From Chryseobacterium paludis (GTDB lineage Bacteria > Bacteroidota > Bacteroidia > Flavobacteriales > Weeksellaceae), in NCBI RefSeq assembly GCF_025403485.1, contig NZ_CP099966.1, forward strand, positions 3,509,001 to 3,573,000: DNA of 64,000 nucleotides, written 5' to 3'. This document shows, in pieces, positions 42,635 to 50,213 of this stretch. Every line of letters begins with the position of its first letter. Positions within the stretch are counted from its first letter, which is position 1. A program made the position numbers and the translations under genes. The notes beneath the pieces were generated by a model. The model searched no databases. It saw only the letters and a program-made list of their open reading frames with translations, and had not been told where the DNA came from.

Positions 42635-42793
42635 TTATTCAAATTGCATTGTGATAGGTAATTTAAATCTATATTTTACAGGTTTGCCGTTGAGTTCAGC
42701 CGGGTTCCATTTAGTTTTTGCCATTGCTTTTACCACACGTTCCATTTCTTTATTCATTGACTTGTTATTGCCCAAAGCTATTTTTTCATTATA
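42635..42793 (-). pseudogene. TonB C-terminal domain remnant
   Basis: On the minus strand, about 50 codons read KIALGNNKSMNKEMERVV, then KAMAKTKWNPAELNGKPVKY and RFKLPITMQFE, which is clearly the end of a TonB_C domain (KWxPAxxNGKPV, followed by a final strand PITF). No start, signal peptide or linker remains. Its upstream part would be overwritten by the end of the HI0933-like gene. It is a broken remnant, with no visible promoter of its own. Confidence 0.7.
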
Positions 42794-42801
42794 TACTTTA
42801 T

Positions 42802-44004
42802 TTATTTTATATTCAAATCCTGTGCGATAAGCCAAGCCTCACTCCAACAAGCCTGAAAATTGAAACCACCTGTTACCGCATCAATATTTAAAACTTCACC
42901 CGCAATATAAAAATTGGGGATGATTTTTGAAGACATATTTTTAAAATTAATCTCTTTTAAATCTACACCTCCTGCGGTTACAAATTCATCTTTAAAGGTT
43001 GATTTTCCAGTTACCTGCAATTTCTTTTTGCAAAGATTTTCTAAAATAATCAGCATTTCCTTTCCCGAAATATTAGCAACCTGTTTGTTGAGGTCAACTT
43101 TGGAAACTTCCAGAACTTTCTGCCAGAATCTATTCGTAATATCAAAGATCTTGGATTGACCAATTGTTTTTTTAGGATTACTTTGTCTGAAGTTTTGAAA
43201 TAATGCTTCAGCTTCATCCATTGTTTTTGAAATAAAGTTGGCTTCAATTTCAAAATTATATTTAACCAAAGCTAAATCTATAGCTTCCCAAGCAGAAATT
43301 TTCAGAATTGCGGGACCCGAAAGGCCCCAATGTGTGATCAATAATGGGCCGCTTTCTTCCGTTTTCAATTTTGGAATAGAAATTTCTGCATTTTCAAAGC
43401 TTGTTCCTGCGAGATCTTTTAGTAAATCATTCTTAATATTGAATGTAAAAAGCGAAGGAACAAGACTGATGATTTTATGTCCTAAATTCTCAATAATTTT
43501 CAATGACTTTGGAGAACTTCCGGTGGTATAAATAATATAATCTGCTTCAAAGTCTTCCGAATTGGTTTTAACAATATATTTTTCTTCTTCCTTTAGAATT
43601 TCCTTTACAACGCATTTTGTTTTTACCTCAATGTTCTTTTTTTGAATTTCATTAAGGAAGGTGTTAATAATGGTTTGTGAAGAATTACTCTCTGGAAAGA
43701 TCCTGTTGTCATTTTCTATTTTCAACGAAATATTTCGTTGATCGAACCATTCCATTGTGTCGCCCGGTTGAAATTTGGTAAAAACGCTTAGGAGTTCTTT
43801 ATTTCCACGAGGGTAGAACTGAACCAGTTCTCTTGGATCAAAACAGGCATGACTTACATTACAACGACCTCCTCCGGATATTTTTACTTTCTGAAGGACA
43901 TCTGAATTCTGTTCAAGAATAATAACTTTATATTTTGTTTCGTCGAGGTTTGATGCACAAAAAAAGCCTGCTGCACCACCACCAATAATGATAATTTTTT
44001 TCAT
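42802..44004 (-). CDS. HI0933-like NAD(P)/FAD-dependent oxidoreductase
   Basis: 400 residues of the YhiN/HI0933 family. FAD-binding Rossmann start IIIIGGGAAGFFCASNLD, then SGGGRCNVSHACFDPRE, YIIYTTGSSPKS, GPLLITHWGLSGPAILKIS and C-terminal TAGGVDLKEINFKNMSSKI, FYIAGEVLNIDAVTGGFNFQ and CWSEAWLIAQ. The family is often listed as aminoacetone oxidase or flavoprotein; the natural substrate is uncertain. Its 3' end abuts the TonB remnant. Confidence 0.92.
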   Translation of the reverse strand: MKKIIIIGGGAAGFFCASNLDETKYKVIILEQNSDVLQKVKISGGGRCNVSHACFDPRELVQFYPRGNKELLSVFTKFQPGDTMEWFDQRNISLKIENDNRIFPESNSSQTIINTFLNEIQKKNIEVKTKCVVKEILKEEEKYIVKTNSEDFEADYIIYTTGSSPKSLKIIENLGHKIISLVPSLFTFNIKNDLLKDLAGTSFENAEISIPKLKTEESGPLLITHWGLSGPAILKISAWEAIDLALVKYNFEIEANFISKTMDEAEALFQNFRQSNPKKTIGQSKIFDITNRFWQKVLEVSKVDLNKQVANISGKEMLIILENLCKKKLQVTGKSTFKDEFVTAGGVDLKEINFKNMSSKIIPNFYIAGEVLNIDAVTGGFNFQACWSEAWLIAQDLNIK

Positions 44005-44072
44005 GTATATGTAATCCTATGCTGAAGATTATTTTTCCAAAAGTACAATTTTTATAAACCATCTTATTTGAG

Positions 44073-44080
44073 TATTTTTG
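44073..44080 (+). promoter_or_regulatory. -7 promoter box (TATTTTTG)
   Basis: A perfect TAnnTTTG match 37 bases before the thioesterase start. Confidence 0.5.
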
Positions 44081-44117
44081 ATGATTATAATTTTATCATT
44101 CTAAATACGATTTTCAA

Positions 44118-44612
44118 ATGACATTCTACCATACCTTCGAAGTGCGTTGGAGCGATCTTGATGCCAACAAACATTTAGCAAATTCATCTTATGTGCAGTA
44201 TTGTGCACAAACCCGAATGGCTTTTATGACAAAAGAAAAAATGGGAGTTACCCAATTAAGCAGATGGGGAATCGGACCTGTTATGCTGCATGAAAGATAT
44301 TCTTTCTTTAAAGAGATCTATGCCGATCAGACCGTAATTGTAAGTTTGGAAATAGATGGGTGCTCAGAAGATTCTTCTATCTACCGTTTTCTTCATAAAT
44401 TCTACACGCCGGACGGGGTGCATTGTGCAACATCGGAGGCTACAGGAGTATGGATTGATATGATGTTAAGAAAAATGACCACGCCGCCGGATGACATTGT
44501 AGAAGCAATGAATAAATACAAAACTGCCGATACGCAAATTTTAACAAGAGAGGATTTTAAGAAATTCCCTTTTCATGCGGAAAATATTGACCCAACAGAG
44601 TTTAACAAATAA
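44118..44612 (+). CDS. Acyl-CoA thioesterase (hotdog fold)
   Basis: 164 residues with a single hotdog domain. FEVRWSDLDANKHLANSSYV contains the 4-hydroxybenzoyl-CoA/YbgC-type catalytic Asp in WSDLDANKH, followed by RWGIGPVMLHERYSFFKEIY and YRFLHKFYTPDGVHCATSEA. It hydrolyses acyl-CoA in the cytosol; the preferred chain is unknown. It precedes thiL by 81 bases and may be cotranscribed. Confidence 0.88.
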   Translation: MTFYHTFEVRWSDLDANKHLANSSYVQYCAQTRMAFMTKEKMGVTQLSRWGIGPVMLHERYSFFKEIYADQTVIVSLEIDGCSEDSSIYRFLHKFYTPDGVHCATSEATGVWIDMMLRKMTTPPDDIVEAMNKYKTADTQILTREDFKKFPFHAENIDPTEFNK

Positions 44613-44693
44613 AAGATAATTTGTAAATGATAATAGGTAGAATAGTATCGAACATCATTTATCAATTATCCGTCATCACTTATAAATAAAGAT

Positions 44694-45758
44694 ATGTTTG
44701 AAGATAAATCTCAGGAACTGACACCGATCTCTAAATTAGGAGAATTTGGACTGATTAAACACCTTACGGAACATTTTCCTCTGTCCAATGAATCTTCGGA
44801 GCTTGGAGTAGGGGATGATGCAGCAGTTATTAATCCGGGTAACAAAAAAGTAGTACTTACTACAGATGTTTTAGCTGAGGGAGTTCACTTTAATTTGGGA
44901 TATGTTCCATTAAAACATTTGGGATATAAGGCAGTTGTTGTTAATCTTAGTGATATTGCTGCGATGAACGCTACACCAACTCAAATATTAGTTTCCCTGG
45001 CAGTTTCAAACCGTTTTCCGGTTGAAGCTCTGGAAGAACTTTACTCCGGAATCCAAGCAGCTTGCTCACGTTATAAAGTGGATTTAATAGGTGGAGATAC
45101 CACAAGCTCAAATGCAGGATTAGTAATGAGCATTACAGCTGTTGGAATAGAAGATGAAGAAAACCTGATAAAAAGAAGTACAGCAAAAGCAAATGATCTA
45201 CTTGTTGTAAGTGGAGATTTAGGAGGCGCTTATATGGGGCTTCAAATTTTGGAAAGAGAGCATGCTGTTTTCTTAGCAGATCCAAATATGCAACCTGAAA
45301 TGGAAGGCTTTGACTACATTTTAGAAAGACAATTAAAGCCAGAAGCAAGAACAGATGTAAAATCGATCTTGAAAGAACTGGATATCAAACCTACTTCTAT
45401 GATCGATATATCTGATGGATTGGCTTCTGAAATTTTGCACCTTTCTGATCAGTCGAAGGTTGGATTCAGATTATACGAAGAGAAGATTCCTATGGATAGC
45501 CTCACAATTTCTACAGCAGATGAAATGAATTTAAATCCTGTAATGACGGCATTAAGTGGTGGTGAAGATTATGAATTGCTGTTCACAATTTCACCTAATG
45601 ATTTTGATAAAATTAAAAACCATCCCGACTTTACCATTATAGGGCATGCTGTAGAAAAAGAAGAAGGGAACTTTATGGTAGCAAGAGGATCAAATCAGTT
45701 AGTTTCTCTGACAGCACAGGGGTGGGATGCTTTTTTAGGCAACCAGAAAGAAGAATAG
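44694..45758 (+). CDS. thiL: Thiamine-monophosphate kinase
   Basis: 354 residues. Phosphorylates thiamine monophosphate to thiamine pyrophosphate, the last step of the pathway. Motifs: GVGDDAAVINPGNKKVVLTT, AEGVHFNLGYVPLKHLGYKA, LSDIAAMNATPTQILVSLAV, DLIGGDTTSSNAGLVMSITA, MIDISDGLASEILHLSDQS and ALSGGEDYELLFTI. Normal length. It ends at a terminator followed by a repeat. Confidence 0.95.
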   Translation: MFEDKSQELTPISKLGEFGLIKHLTEHFPLSNESSELGVGDDAAVINPGNKKVVLTTDVLAEGVHFNLGYVPLKHLGYKAVVVNLSDIAAMNATPTQILVSLAVSNRFPVEALEELYSGIQAACSRYKVDLIGGDTTSSNAGLVMSITAVGIEDEENLIKRSTAKANDLLVVSGDLGGAYMGLQILEREHAVFLADPNMQPEMEGFDYILERQLKPEARTDVKSILKELDIKPTSMIDISDGLASEILHLSDQSKVGFRLYEEKIPMDSLTISTADEMNLNPVMTALSGGEDYELLFTISPNDFDKIKNHPDFTIIGHAVEKEEGNFMVARGSNQLVSLTAQGWDAFLGNQKEE

Positions 45759-45786
45759 ATTAGATTTAATTTTTAAATATTGTAAA

Positions 45787-45814
45787 AGCCACTGCAACCT
45801 TGCGGTGGTTTTTT
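45787..45814 (+). terminator. thiL terminator
   Basis: AGCCACTGCAA (45787-45797) pairs with TTGCGGTGGTT (45800-45810), with two G-T pairs, followed by a run of T. Confidence 0.8.
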
Positions 45815-45820
45815 GTTCAC

Positions 45821-45857
45821 TGTCATTGCGAGGAGCAAAACGACGAAGCAATCTCTT
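45821..45857. repeat. Interspersed REP-like repeat
   Basis: TGTCATTGCGAGGAGC and ACGACGAAGCAATCTCTT form an imperfect inverted repeat (ATTGCG/CGAAGCAAT). It matches a repeat type widely scattered between genes in bacteria (CATTGCGAGGAGC-gaAgcGACGAAGCAATCT). Only one copy lies in the window, so its copy number cannot be judged. Confidence 0.6.
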
Positions 45858-45990
45858 TAGTATAAATCGAAAGGAAAGGAAAATCTTACTCATCACACAT
45901 TTATTTCAACTCATCCTAAGATATAAGCACTTAATCAAGTAATTTTTGCCCAGGGCAACGAAAGGGCTCTCTTTGTGAAAATTTTAAATT

Positions 45991-46899
45991 ATGAAGAAAG
46001 GTCTTTTGACGGTCTTTTATGGTCTTGCTCACCTGAGTTGTTGGGTTAATGCTCAGTCTGGAATTTCCGGAGAAGTAAAAACGGAATATATTCCACACTC
46101 CAGCTATATCCGTCCGGAGGATAGCGTGAAAACAAATTCTAAAAGTGATTTTAAGAGAATGGATGTAAGTTTCAATATTCCATTATCTATGAAGAAAACA
46201 GATGATGGAAAAGTGAAAGCCTGGTCATTATTGGTGAATGGATCCTATGCTAAGATGTCCCACAAGAACTACGAAAGTAGTTTGTTTCCGGATCAGATGC
46301 TGAATGCACAAATTGGATTACAGCACTTGAGACCATTAGGAGGGAAATGGAGCATGATGATTACTGCTTCGGCAGGAGTTTATACCGATCTGGAAAATGT
46401 AAATTTTGATGATGTATTGGGTCAGGGAGGAATATTATTTATAAAGAACTTTAGTCCAAATCTAGCTCTCGGTGCAGGACCGGTATTAACTACTGCGTTC
46501 GGAGTACCTATGATTATGCCGTGGATTTATTTCGATTGGAAGACAGGAAGTAAAATCAAGTTTAAGATTAACTTCCCGGAAGGCTTGGAAGCGGGTTATC
46601 AGTTCACAGATAAATTTGCTTTAAAAGGGGTGGTAGAAATGAATGGGATGACCGTAGAAAGAAATAAAGGCGGAAAATCTACTTTATTGGGATATCAGCA
46701 GATAACCGCAGGTTTAAGACCTGAGTTACAGATCAGCAAAAACTTAAGCTTACGGCTTACCGGAGGAACAGCATTATTAAGAAGTTTCAACGAAAACGAT
46801 CGTAAGATAAAAAGTATATTTAAAACTAAAAAGATGGAAGATCCGCGTTTCGCCAGTACCTTTTATATGGCATTTTCGTTACGCTGGAATCTGCCATAA
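45991..46899 (+). CDS. DUF6268 outer-membrane beta-barrel protein
   Basis: 302 residues with a signal peptide (about 1-21, LSCWVNAQ). Many alternating amphipathic strands (WSLLVNGSYAKM, MMITASAGVYTDL, LALGAGPVLTTAFG, LTGGTALLRSF) and a C-terminal FYMAFSLRWNLP end, typical of outer-membrane barrels. Family DUF6268 is a recurrent Bacteroidota barrel of unknown function. The long 5' stretch 45759-45990 holds the repeat above and an AT-rich region without a clear -33 element. Converges with the LytTR gene (2 bases apart). Confidence 0.85.
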   Translation: MKKGLLTVFYGLAHLSCWVNAQSGISGEVKTEYIPHSSYIRPEDSVKTNSKSDFKRMDVSFNIPLSMKKTDDGKVKAWSLLVNGSYAKMSHKNYESSLFPDQMLNAQIGLQHLRPLGGKWSMMITASAGVYTDLENVNFDDVLGQGGILFIKNFSPNLALGAGPVLTTAFGVPMIMPWIYFDWKTGSKIKFKINFPEGLEAGYQFTDKFALKGVVEMNGMTVERNKGGKSTLLGYQQITAGLRPELQISKNLSLRLTGGTALLRSFNENDRKIKSIFKTKKMEDPRFASTFYMAFSLRWNLP

Positions 46900-46901
46900 T
46901 T

Positions 46902-47639
46902 TTATTTGCTGATGAGCTTCTTATAAACAACCTGATTTAGTAATTCTTCTTTTCGGGTTCTGGAAATAGGGAGCTCAATTTTATTAATGTACAATCTGCC
47001 TCCCGAGATCATTTCAATATGGGTGATATTAATCAGAAAAGATTTATGAATTCTAAAAAAATGCTCTGGAGAAAGAGATTCTTCAATGGCTTTCATTGTT
47101 TGATGAATAACAAGAGATTTATCTTTAAAATGAAGCTTAGTATAGTTCTGCATGCTCTCTATGTATAAGATATCTACCCAGGAGACCTTAATGAAGGTAT
47201 CAGATTGACGGACATATAAAAAAGGATCATCCAATTGGAGGTTCTTTTTTGATTTTTCAGATAGAATAAATTGTTGATGGGCTTTATTTACCGCCTGATA
47301 AAAGCGATTGAAAGCAATGGGTTTCAAAAGATAATCTACCACCTGAAGTCTGTAACCTTCTAGAGCATATTCAGAATAAGCCGTTGTAAGAATACATAAG
47401 GGAGGATTTTCCAATTGTTCCAAAAACTCAAGTCCGGTTAAATAAGGCATATTAATATCCAGAAAGATCAGATCAATTTGATTATCCTGTACTTTATAAT
47501 TTGCTTCTAATGCTGTGGCACAGGTGTCTGCAGCTTCTAAAAAGTCAATCTGATCTGCCATATCCTTAAGGTAAAACCTTGCTAAAGGTTCATCATCGAT
47601 TATTAAACATTTCATTTTAGGAAGGTTATTGTTCATCAT
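46902..47639 (-). CDS. LytTR-type response regulator
   Basis: 245 residues. Receiver domain: KCLIIDDEPLARFYLKD (acidic pair), phosphoacceptor Asp61 in LIFLDINMPYLTGLE, ILTTAYSEYALEGY and VVDYLLKPIAF. C-terminal LytTR DNA-binding domain: DTFIKVSWVDILYIESMQNY, HQTMKAIEESLSPEHFFRIH and KSFLINITHIEMI. In Bacteroidota such regulators pair with LytS-type kinases and often control genes nearby. It overlaps the kinase gene by 14 bases and is translated with it. Possible targets include the barrel protein at 48767 or peptide C at 49562. Confidence 0.92.
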   Translation of the reverse strand: MMNNNLPKMKCLIIDDEPLARFYLKDMADQIDFLEAADTCATALEANYKVQDNQIDLIFLDINMPYLTGLEFLEQLENPPLCILTTAYSEYALEGYRLQVVDYLLKPIAFNRFYQAVNKAHQQFILSEKSKKNLQLDDPFLYVRQSDTFIKVSWVDILYIESMQNYTKLHFKDKSLVIHQTMKAIEESLSPEHFFRIHKSFLINITHIEMISGGRLYINKIELPISRTRKEELLNQVVYKKLISK

Positions 47640-48690
47640 TATCTATAGATAATTTTAAGGTTAGAGAAACTTTGTACACATTATCATCAGATTCAATCTT
47701 TAGGATATGAGAATCCGGATACTGAAGACCCAATCTTTTTTGTACATTCTGAAGACCTATTCCATGTGCACCATCTTTCTTTTTGTAGGTACTGAGATTG
47801 GAATAAGAATTTTCAACATAAAAAAACAGGGTATTATTTTCTTCTTTACATGAAATAATAATGTATCCTTTATGTCCTGGTAGGCGGCATACATATTTAA
47901 AAGCATTTTCTATAAAAGTAACGAGTAGAAGGGGAGCAATAAAGGCTTTCTGATTGTTGAGTTGCCAAGTAGCTTTTACATCCAGCTCATTTCCCCAGCG
48001 TAGTTTTTCTACTTCAACTAAATCCTGAAGGTATTGAATCTCCTGATTGAGTATGACTTGATTTTTGTTACAATGATATAATTGATAACGCAGAATATCA
48101 GAAAACTTAAACAGAAGAAAAGAAGCCAGCTCTGTATTTGTTTTCATTAAAATATGAATGTGATTAAGGATATTAAATACCAAATGTGGGTTAATCTGAT
48201 CCTGCAACAGTTTAAGCTGGTTTTCTAAATGTGCCTGTTGCAACAGAATGTGGTCACGTTCTATTTTCCCATGTTCCAGATAAAATCTGATACCACAAGC
48301 AGTCCCATTAATTAAAAGCGATGCCGGAATCGACAGATAAAAACCCTTCCATAATACGGAAAGATGTGATAAAACCCCTGGTGGAATAGGAGTAATGGCA
48401 TTAATATTAATGTAGGTAAAGACAAGTGAAAATATAAAGCTCAATAATAGAATGACAATGAGCGCCTCTATTAAAAACTGATTCATATTCTTAGATATTA
48501 ATGCTTTGGGAAGACGTTTGTTCGTTAAAAAATGAGCAAAAATATAAGAGCTTATCAGAATGATAGAAGTCTGAAGAAAAGCATTATACATGCCGACATC
48601 AGCTTGGATCTGTATCCAGATAGCTATGCCGAAAACCATCCAAAAAATAGTTATTAATACATGTTTTTTTAAAACTAGGGGAGTTGTCAT
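47626..48690 (-). CDS. LytS-type sensor histidine kinase
   Basis: 354 residues from the ATG at 48690; the longer frame from 48786 runs into the preceding gene. Four membrane helices in the N-terminal 150 residues have short loops, so no extracellular sensor domain is seen. Then the His_kinase (PF06580) module: QDQINPHLVFNILNHIHILM with the phosphoaccepting His, and a HATPase region FIENAFKYVCRLPGHKGYII, DGAHGIGLQNVQKRLGLQYP. Signal unknown. Partner response regulator is directly downstream. Confidence 0.9.
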   Translation of the reverse strand: MTTPLVLKKHVLITIFWMVFGIAIWIQIQADVGMYNAFLQTSIILISSYIFAHFLTNKRLPKALISKNMNQFLIEALIVILLLSFIFSLVFTYININAITPIPPGVLSHLSVLWKGFYLSIPASLLINGTACGIRFYLEHGKIERDHILLQQAHLENQLKLLQDQINPHLVFNILNHIHILMKTNTELASFLLFKFSDILRYQLYHCNKNQVILNQEIQYLQDLVEVEKLRWGNELDVKATWQLNNQKAFIAPLLLVTFIENAFKYVCRLPGHKGYIIISCKEENNTLFFYVENSYSNLSTYKKKDGAHGIGLQNVQKRLGLQYPDSHILKIESDDNVYKVSLTLKLSIDNDEQ

Positions 48691-48766
48691 AGTTAAAAAG
48701 GTGGATTTATAAAAAATTAGAAACCGCAAGACTGCAGTTTCTAATGTGTAAAGGTAATTTAAGTTT

Positions 48767-49363
48767 TTAGAACAGGAAATATCCAATGCCCAGAGAGAAA
48801 CTATGTGGCTTTGATTTGAACTCCTTACTGATGCTTGTCAGCCCTGTTTCATATCTCAGATCCACTGTAAAGTTTTTATAATCGACACCAATTCCTCCTG
48901 TAATTCCAACATTGAATTTATCGAATTTTTTTAATCCTTCATGCAGAGCTTTTGATGTAGAGATATTCTCATTAAATGCATAACTGTAGACCCCACCGGC
49001 AAATGCTCTAACATTAAAATCTTTAGAATTTACAATTTTATAACCAACTACGATAGGAACATCAATTGAATTCCATTTCAATTTAGGTGAGCTTCCTTCT
49101 TTCAGGTCATAGGATGTTTTTCTCTTATTGAATACTGCTTCCCCCTGTAAATATAAACGGTTGAAATCTACTCTTGTCATAATCCCAGCCTGATATCCTA
49201 ATCCATATTTTCCCGTAAGGTCCGAAGATTCTGTGGATGTTTTTGTAAAGTTGGTTCCCGCTTTGACTCCGATGTGTATAGCTGGAGTTTGCTGTGCGTT
49301 GGTTTCCACGGAGCAAGTAATGCAAAGTAATAATGAGCTTACTGCTAAAAAACGTTGTTTCAT
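48767..49363 (-). CDS. PorT-type outer-membrane beta-barrel protein
   Basis: 198 residues. Signal peptide MKQRFLAVSSLLLCITCSVETNAQ. The barrel domain has IGVKAGTNFTKTS, GYQAGIMTRVDFNRLYLQGE, WNSIDVPIVVGYKI, FAGGVYSYAF and GIGVDYKNFTVDLRYETGLT, as in eight-stranded outer-membrane proteins of the group. It ends SFSLGIGYFLF with a terminal aromatic. Sits just upstream of the kinase on the same strand (stop at 48767, kinase start at 48690), so it may be the first gene of that operon. Confidence 0.87.
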   Translation of the reverse strand: MKQRFLAVSSLLLCITCSVETNAQQTPAIHIGVKAGTNFTKTSTESSDLTGKYGLGYQAGIMTRVDFNRLYLQGEAVFNKRKTSYDLKEGSSPKLKWNSIDVPIVVGYKIVNSKDFNVRAFAGGVYSYAFNENISTSKALHEGLKKFDKFNVGITGGIGVDYKNFTVDLRYETGLTSISKEFKSKPHSFSLGIGYFLF

Positions 49364-49519
49364 AAAAATAAATGTTATTAAATCTGATGCAAAACAACGG
49401 ATGTCAGAGATGAGATGAAATTTTATTTGATGAACGGTGGAGATGTTAGGATAAAAAGGAATTTATATTTAAAGAGTGAAACCAACACTAAAGAAAGTGC
49501 ACTTAACACAGTCGGTATA

Positions 49520-49553
49520 AGGAAAATAAAAAATCGGAAAAATATTTCCGATT
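49520..49553 (-). terminator. Terminator of peptide C
   Basis: AATCGGAAA (49532-49540) and TTTCCGATT (49545-49553) arms with loop AATA; on the minus strand a TTTTTTATTTTCC tail follows. Confidence 0.85.
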
Positions 49554-49561
49554 GGTTATCA

Positions 49562-49801
49562 TTAAAAAGGTTCTTCTTCACAAATCATTCCTGGAGGGCA
49601 TCCGCCACCAGGGTTACCTCCTCCTCCTGGACTTCCAACACTTACACAACTTCCTGGGTTTCCGTCATCAGGCATTTCACATGCTTTTCCGTAAGTACAC
49701 TCACAGTCGGTCCAGCAATAAGCAGAGTCTCCATTACTATGACAGCCATTGATTCCACTTCCCAGAATTGTTGACAGATCTTTTCTTAAAAGTTTTTTCA
49801 T
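49562..49801 (-). CDS. Cys-rich bacteriocin-like peptide C
   Basis: A 79-residue peptide from the ATG at 49801; the longer frame to 49963 is not coding-like. Leader MKKLLRKDLSTILGSG ends in a Gly-Ser-Gly and is followed by a core with eight cysteines (20, 29, 33, 35, 41, 52, 68, 74), including CWTDCECTYGKAC, a glycine-rich stretch (VGSPGGGGNPGGG), and CPPGMICEEEPF. The arrangement recalls the Gly-Gly-leader peptides A and B but with a distinct leader and a longer core. A good terminator follows. No promoter box was recognised upstream. Function unknown; defence or signalling peptide are options. Confidence 0.75.
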   Translation of the reverse strand: MKKLLRKDLSTILGSGINGCHSNGDSAYCWTDCECTYGKACEMPDDGNPGSCVSVGSPGGGGNPGGGCPPGMICEEEPF

Positions 49802-50213
49802 GATAATTTGATTTTTAATGGTTTTGTTTAATAAATATAAAGAAAACGATTGAATTAGAATGGGTTGTGCTTTATGAGAATCGATTTTAACTTGTAATTG
49901 ATCTGATACTAGATTACTTAGTAGAATACAAATGCCTTTAATAAACCTAAAGAAAAAAGCCACAGCAATTGCTATGGTTTCTCGTTTTTTATGTAATAGT
50001 TAAAATTGTTTTTCATAGTTGAAGGTTTAGCTCCAACTAAGTTACAGTTTATTTTTTATTACTCACATTGTAGAGAAGTAAAAACTCAGAAGTATTATAC
50101 TTGTAATAGGTTATCTGTTAGATTGTTATAGTTGTAGGAGGTATTGGTAATGTTCCACCAATACAAAAACCCCTGTATAAACAGAGGCTTTTGTATCTAT
50201 AGTATATTACTGA
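49802..50213. other. 412-bp intergenic region with two hairpins and no gene
   Basis: No ORF above about 40 codons looks coding. It holds a hairpin with AGCCACAGCAATTGCTATGGTT around 49956-49982 (T-tracts on both sides), TAGTTGGAG/CTTCAACTA (about 50019-50042, facing a tiny minus-strand frame MKNNFNYYIKNEKP), and the pepT terminator at 50163-50196. The tiny frame is not called a gene. An untranslated minus-strand RNA is possible. Confidence 0.4.
50163..50196 (-). terminator. pepT terminator
   Basis: CCTCTGT and ACAGGGG arms around TTATA inside a longer imperfect stem, followed on the minus strand by a T-run (GGGGTTTTTGT). Confidence 0.7.

Noticed and set aside
49415..49774. Plus-strand open frame of 119 codons opposite peptide C
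   Set aside because: It is antisense to the Cys-rich peptide gene and its terminator, has low-complexity Ser/Thr content and no promoter or homologous look.
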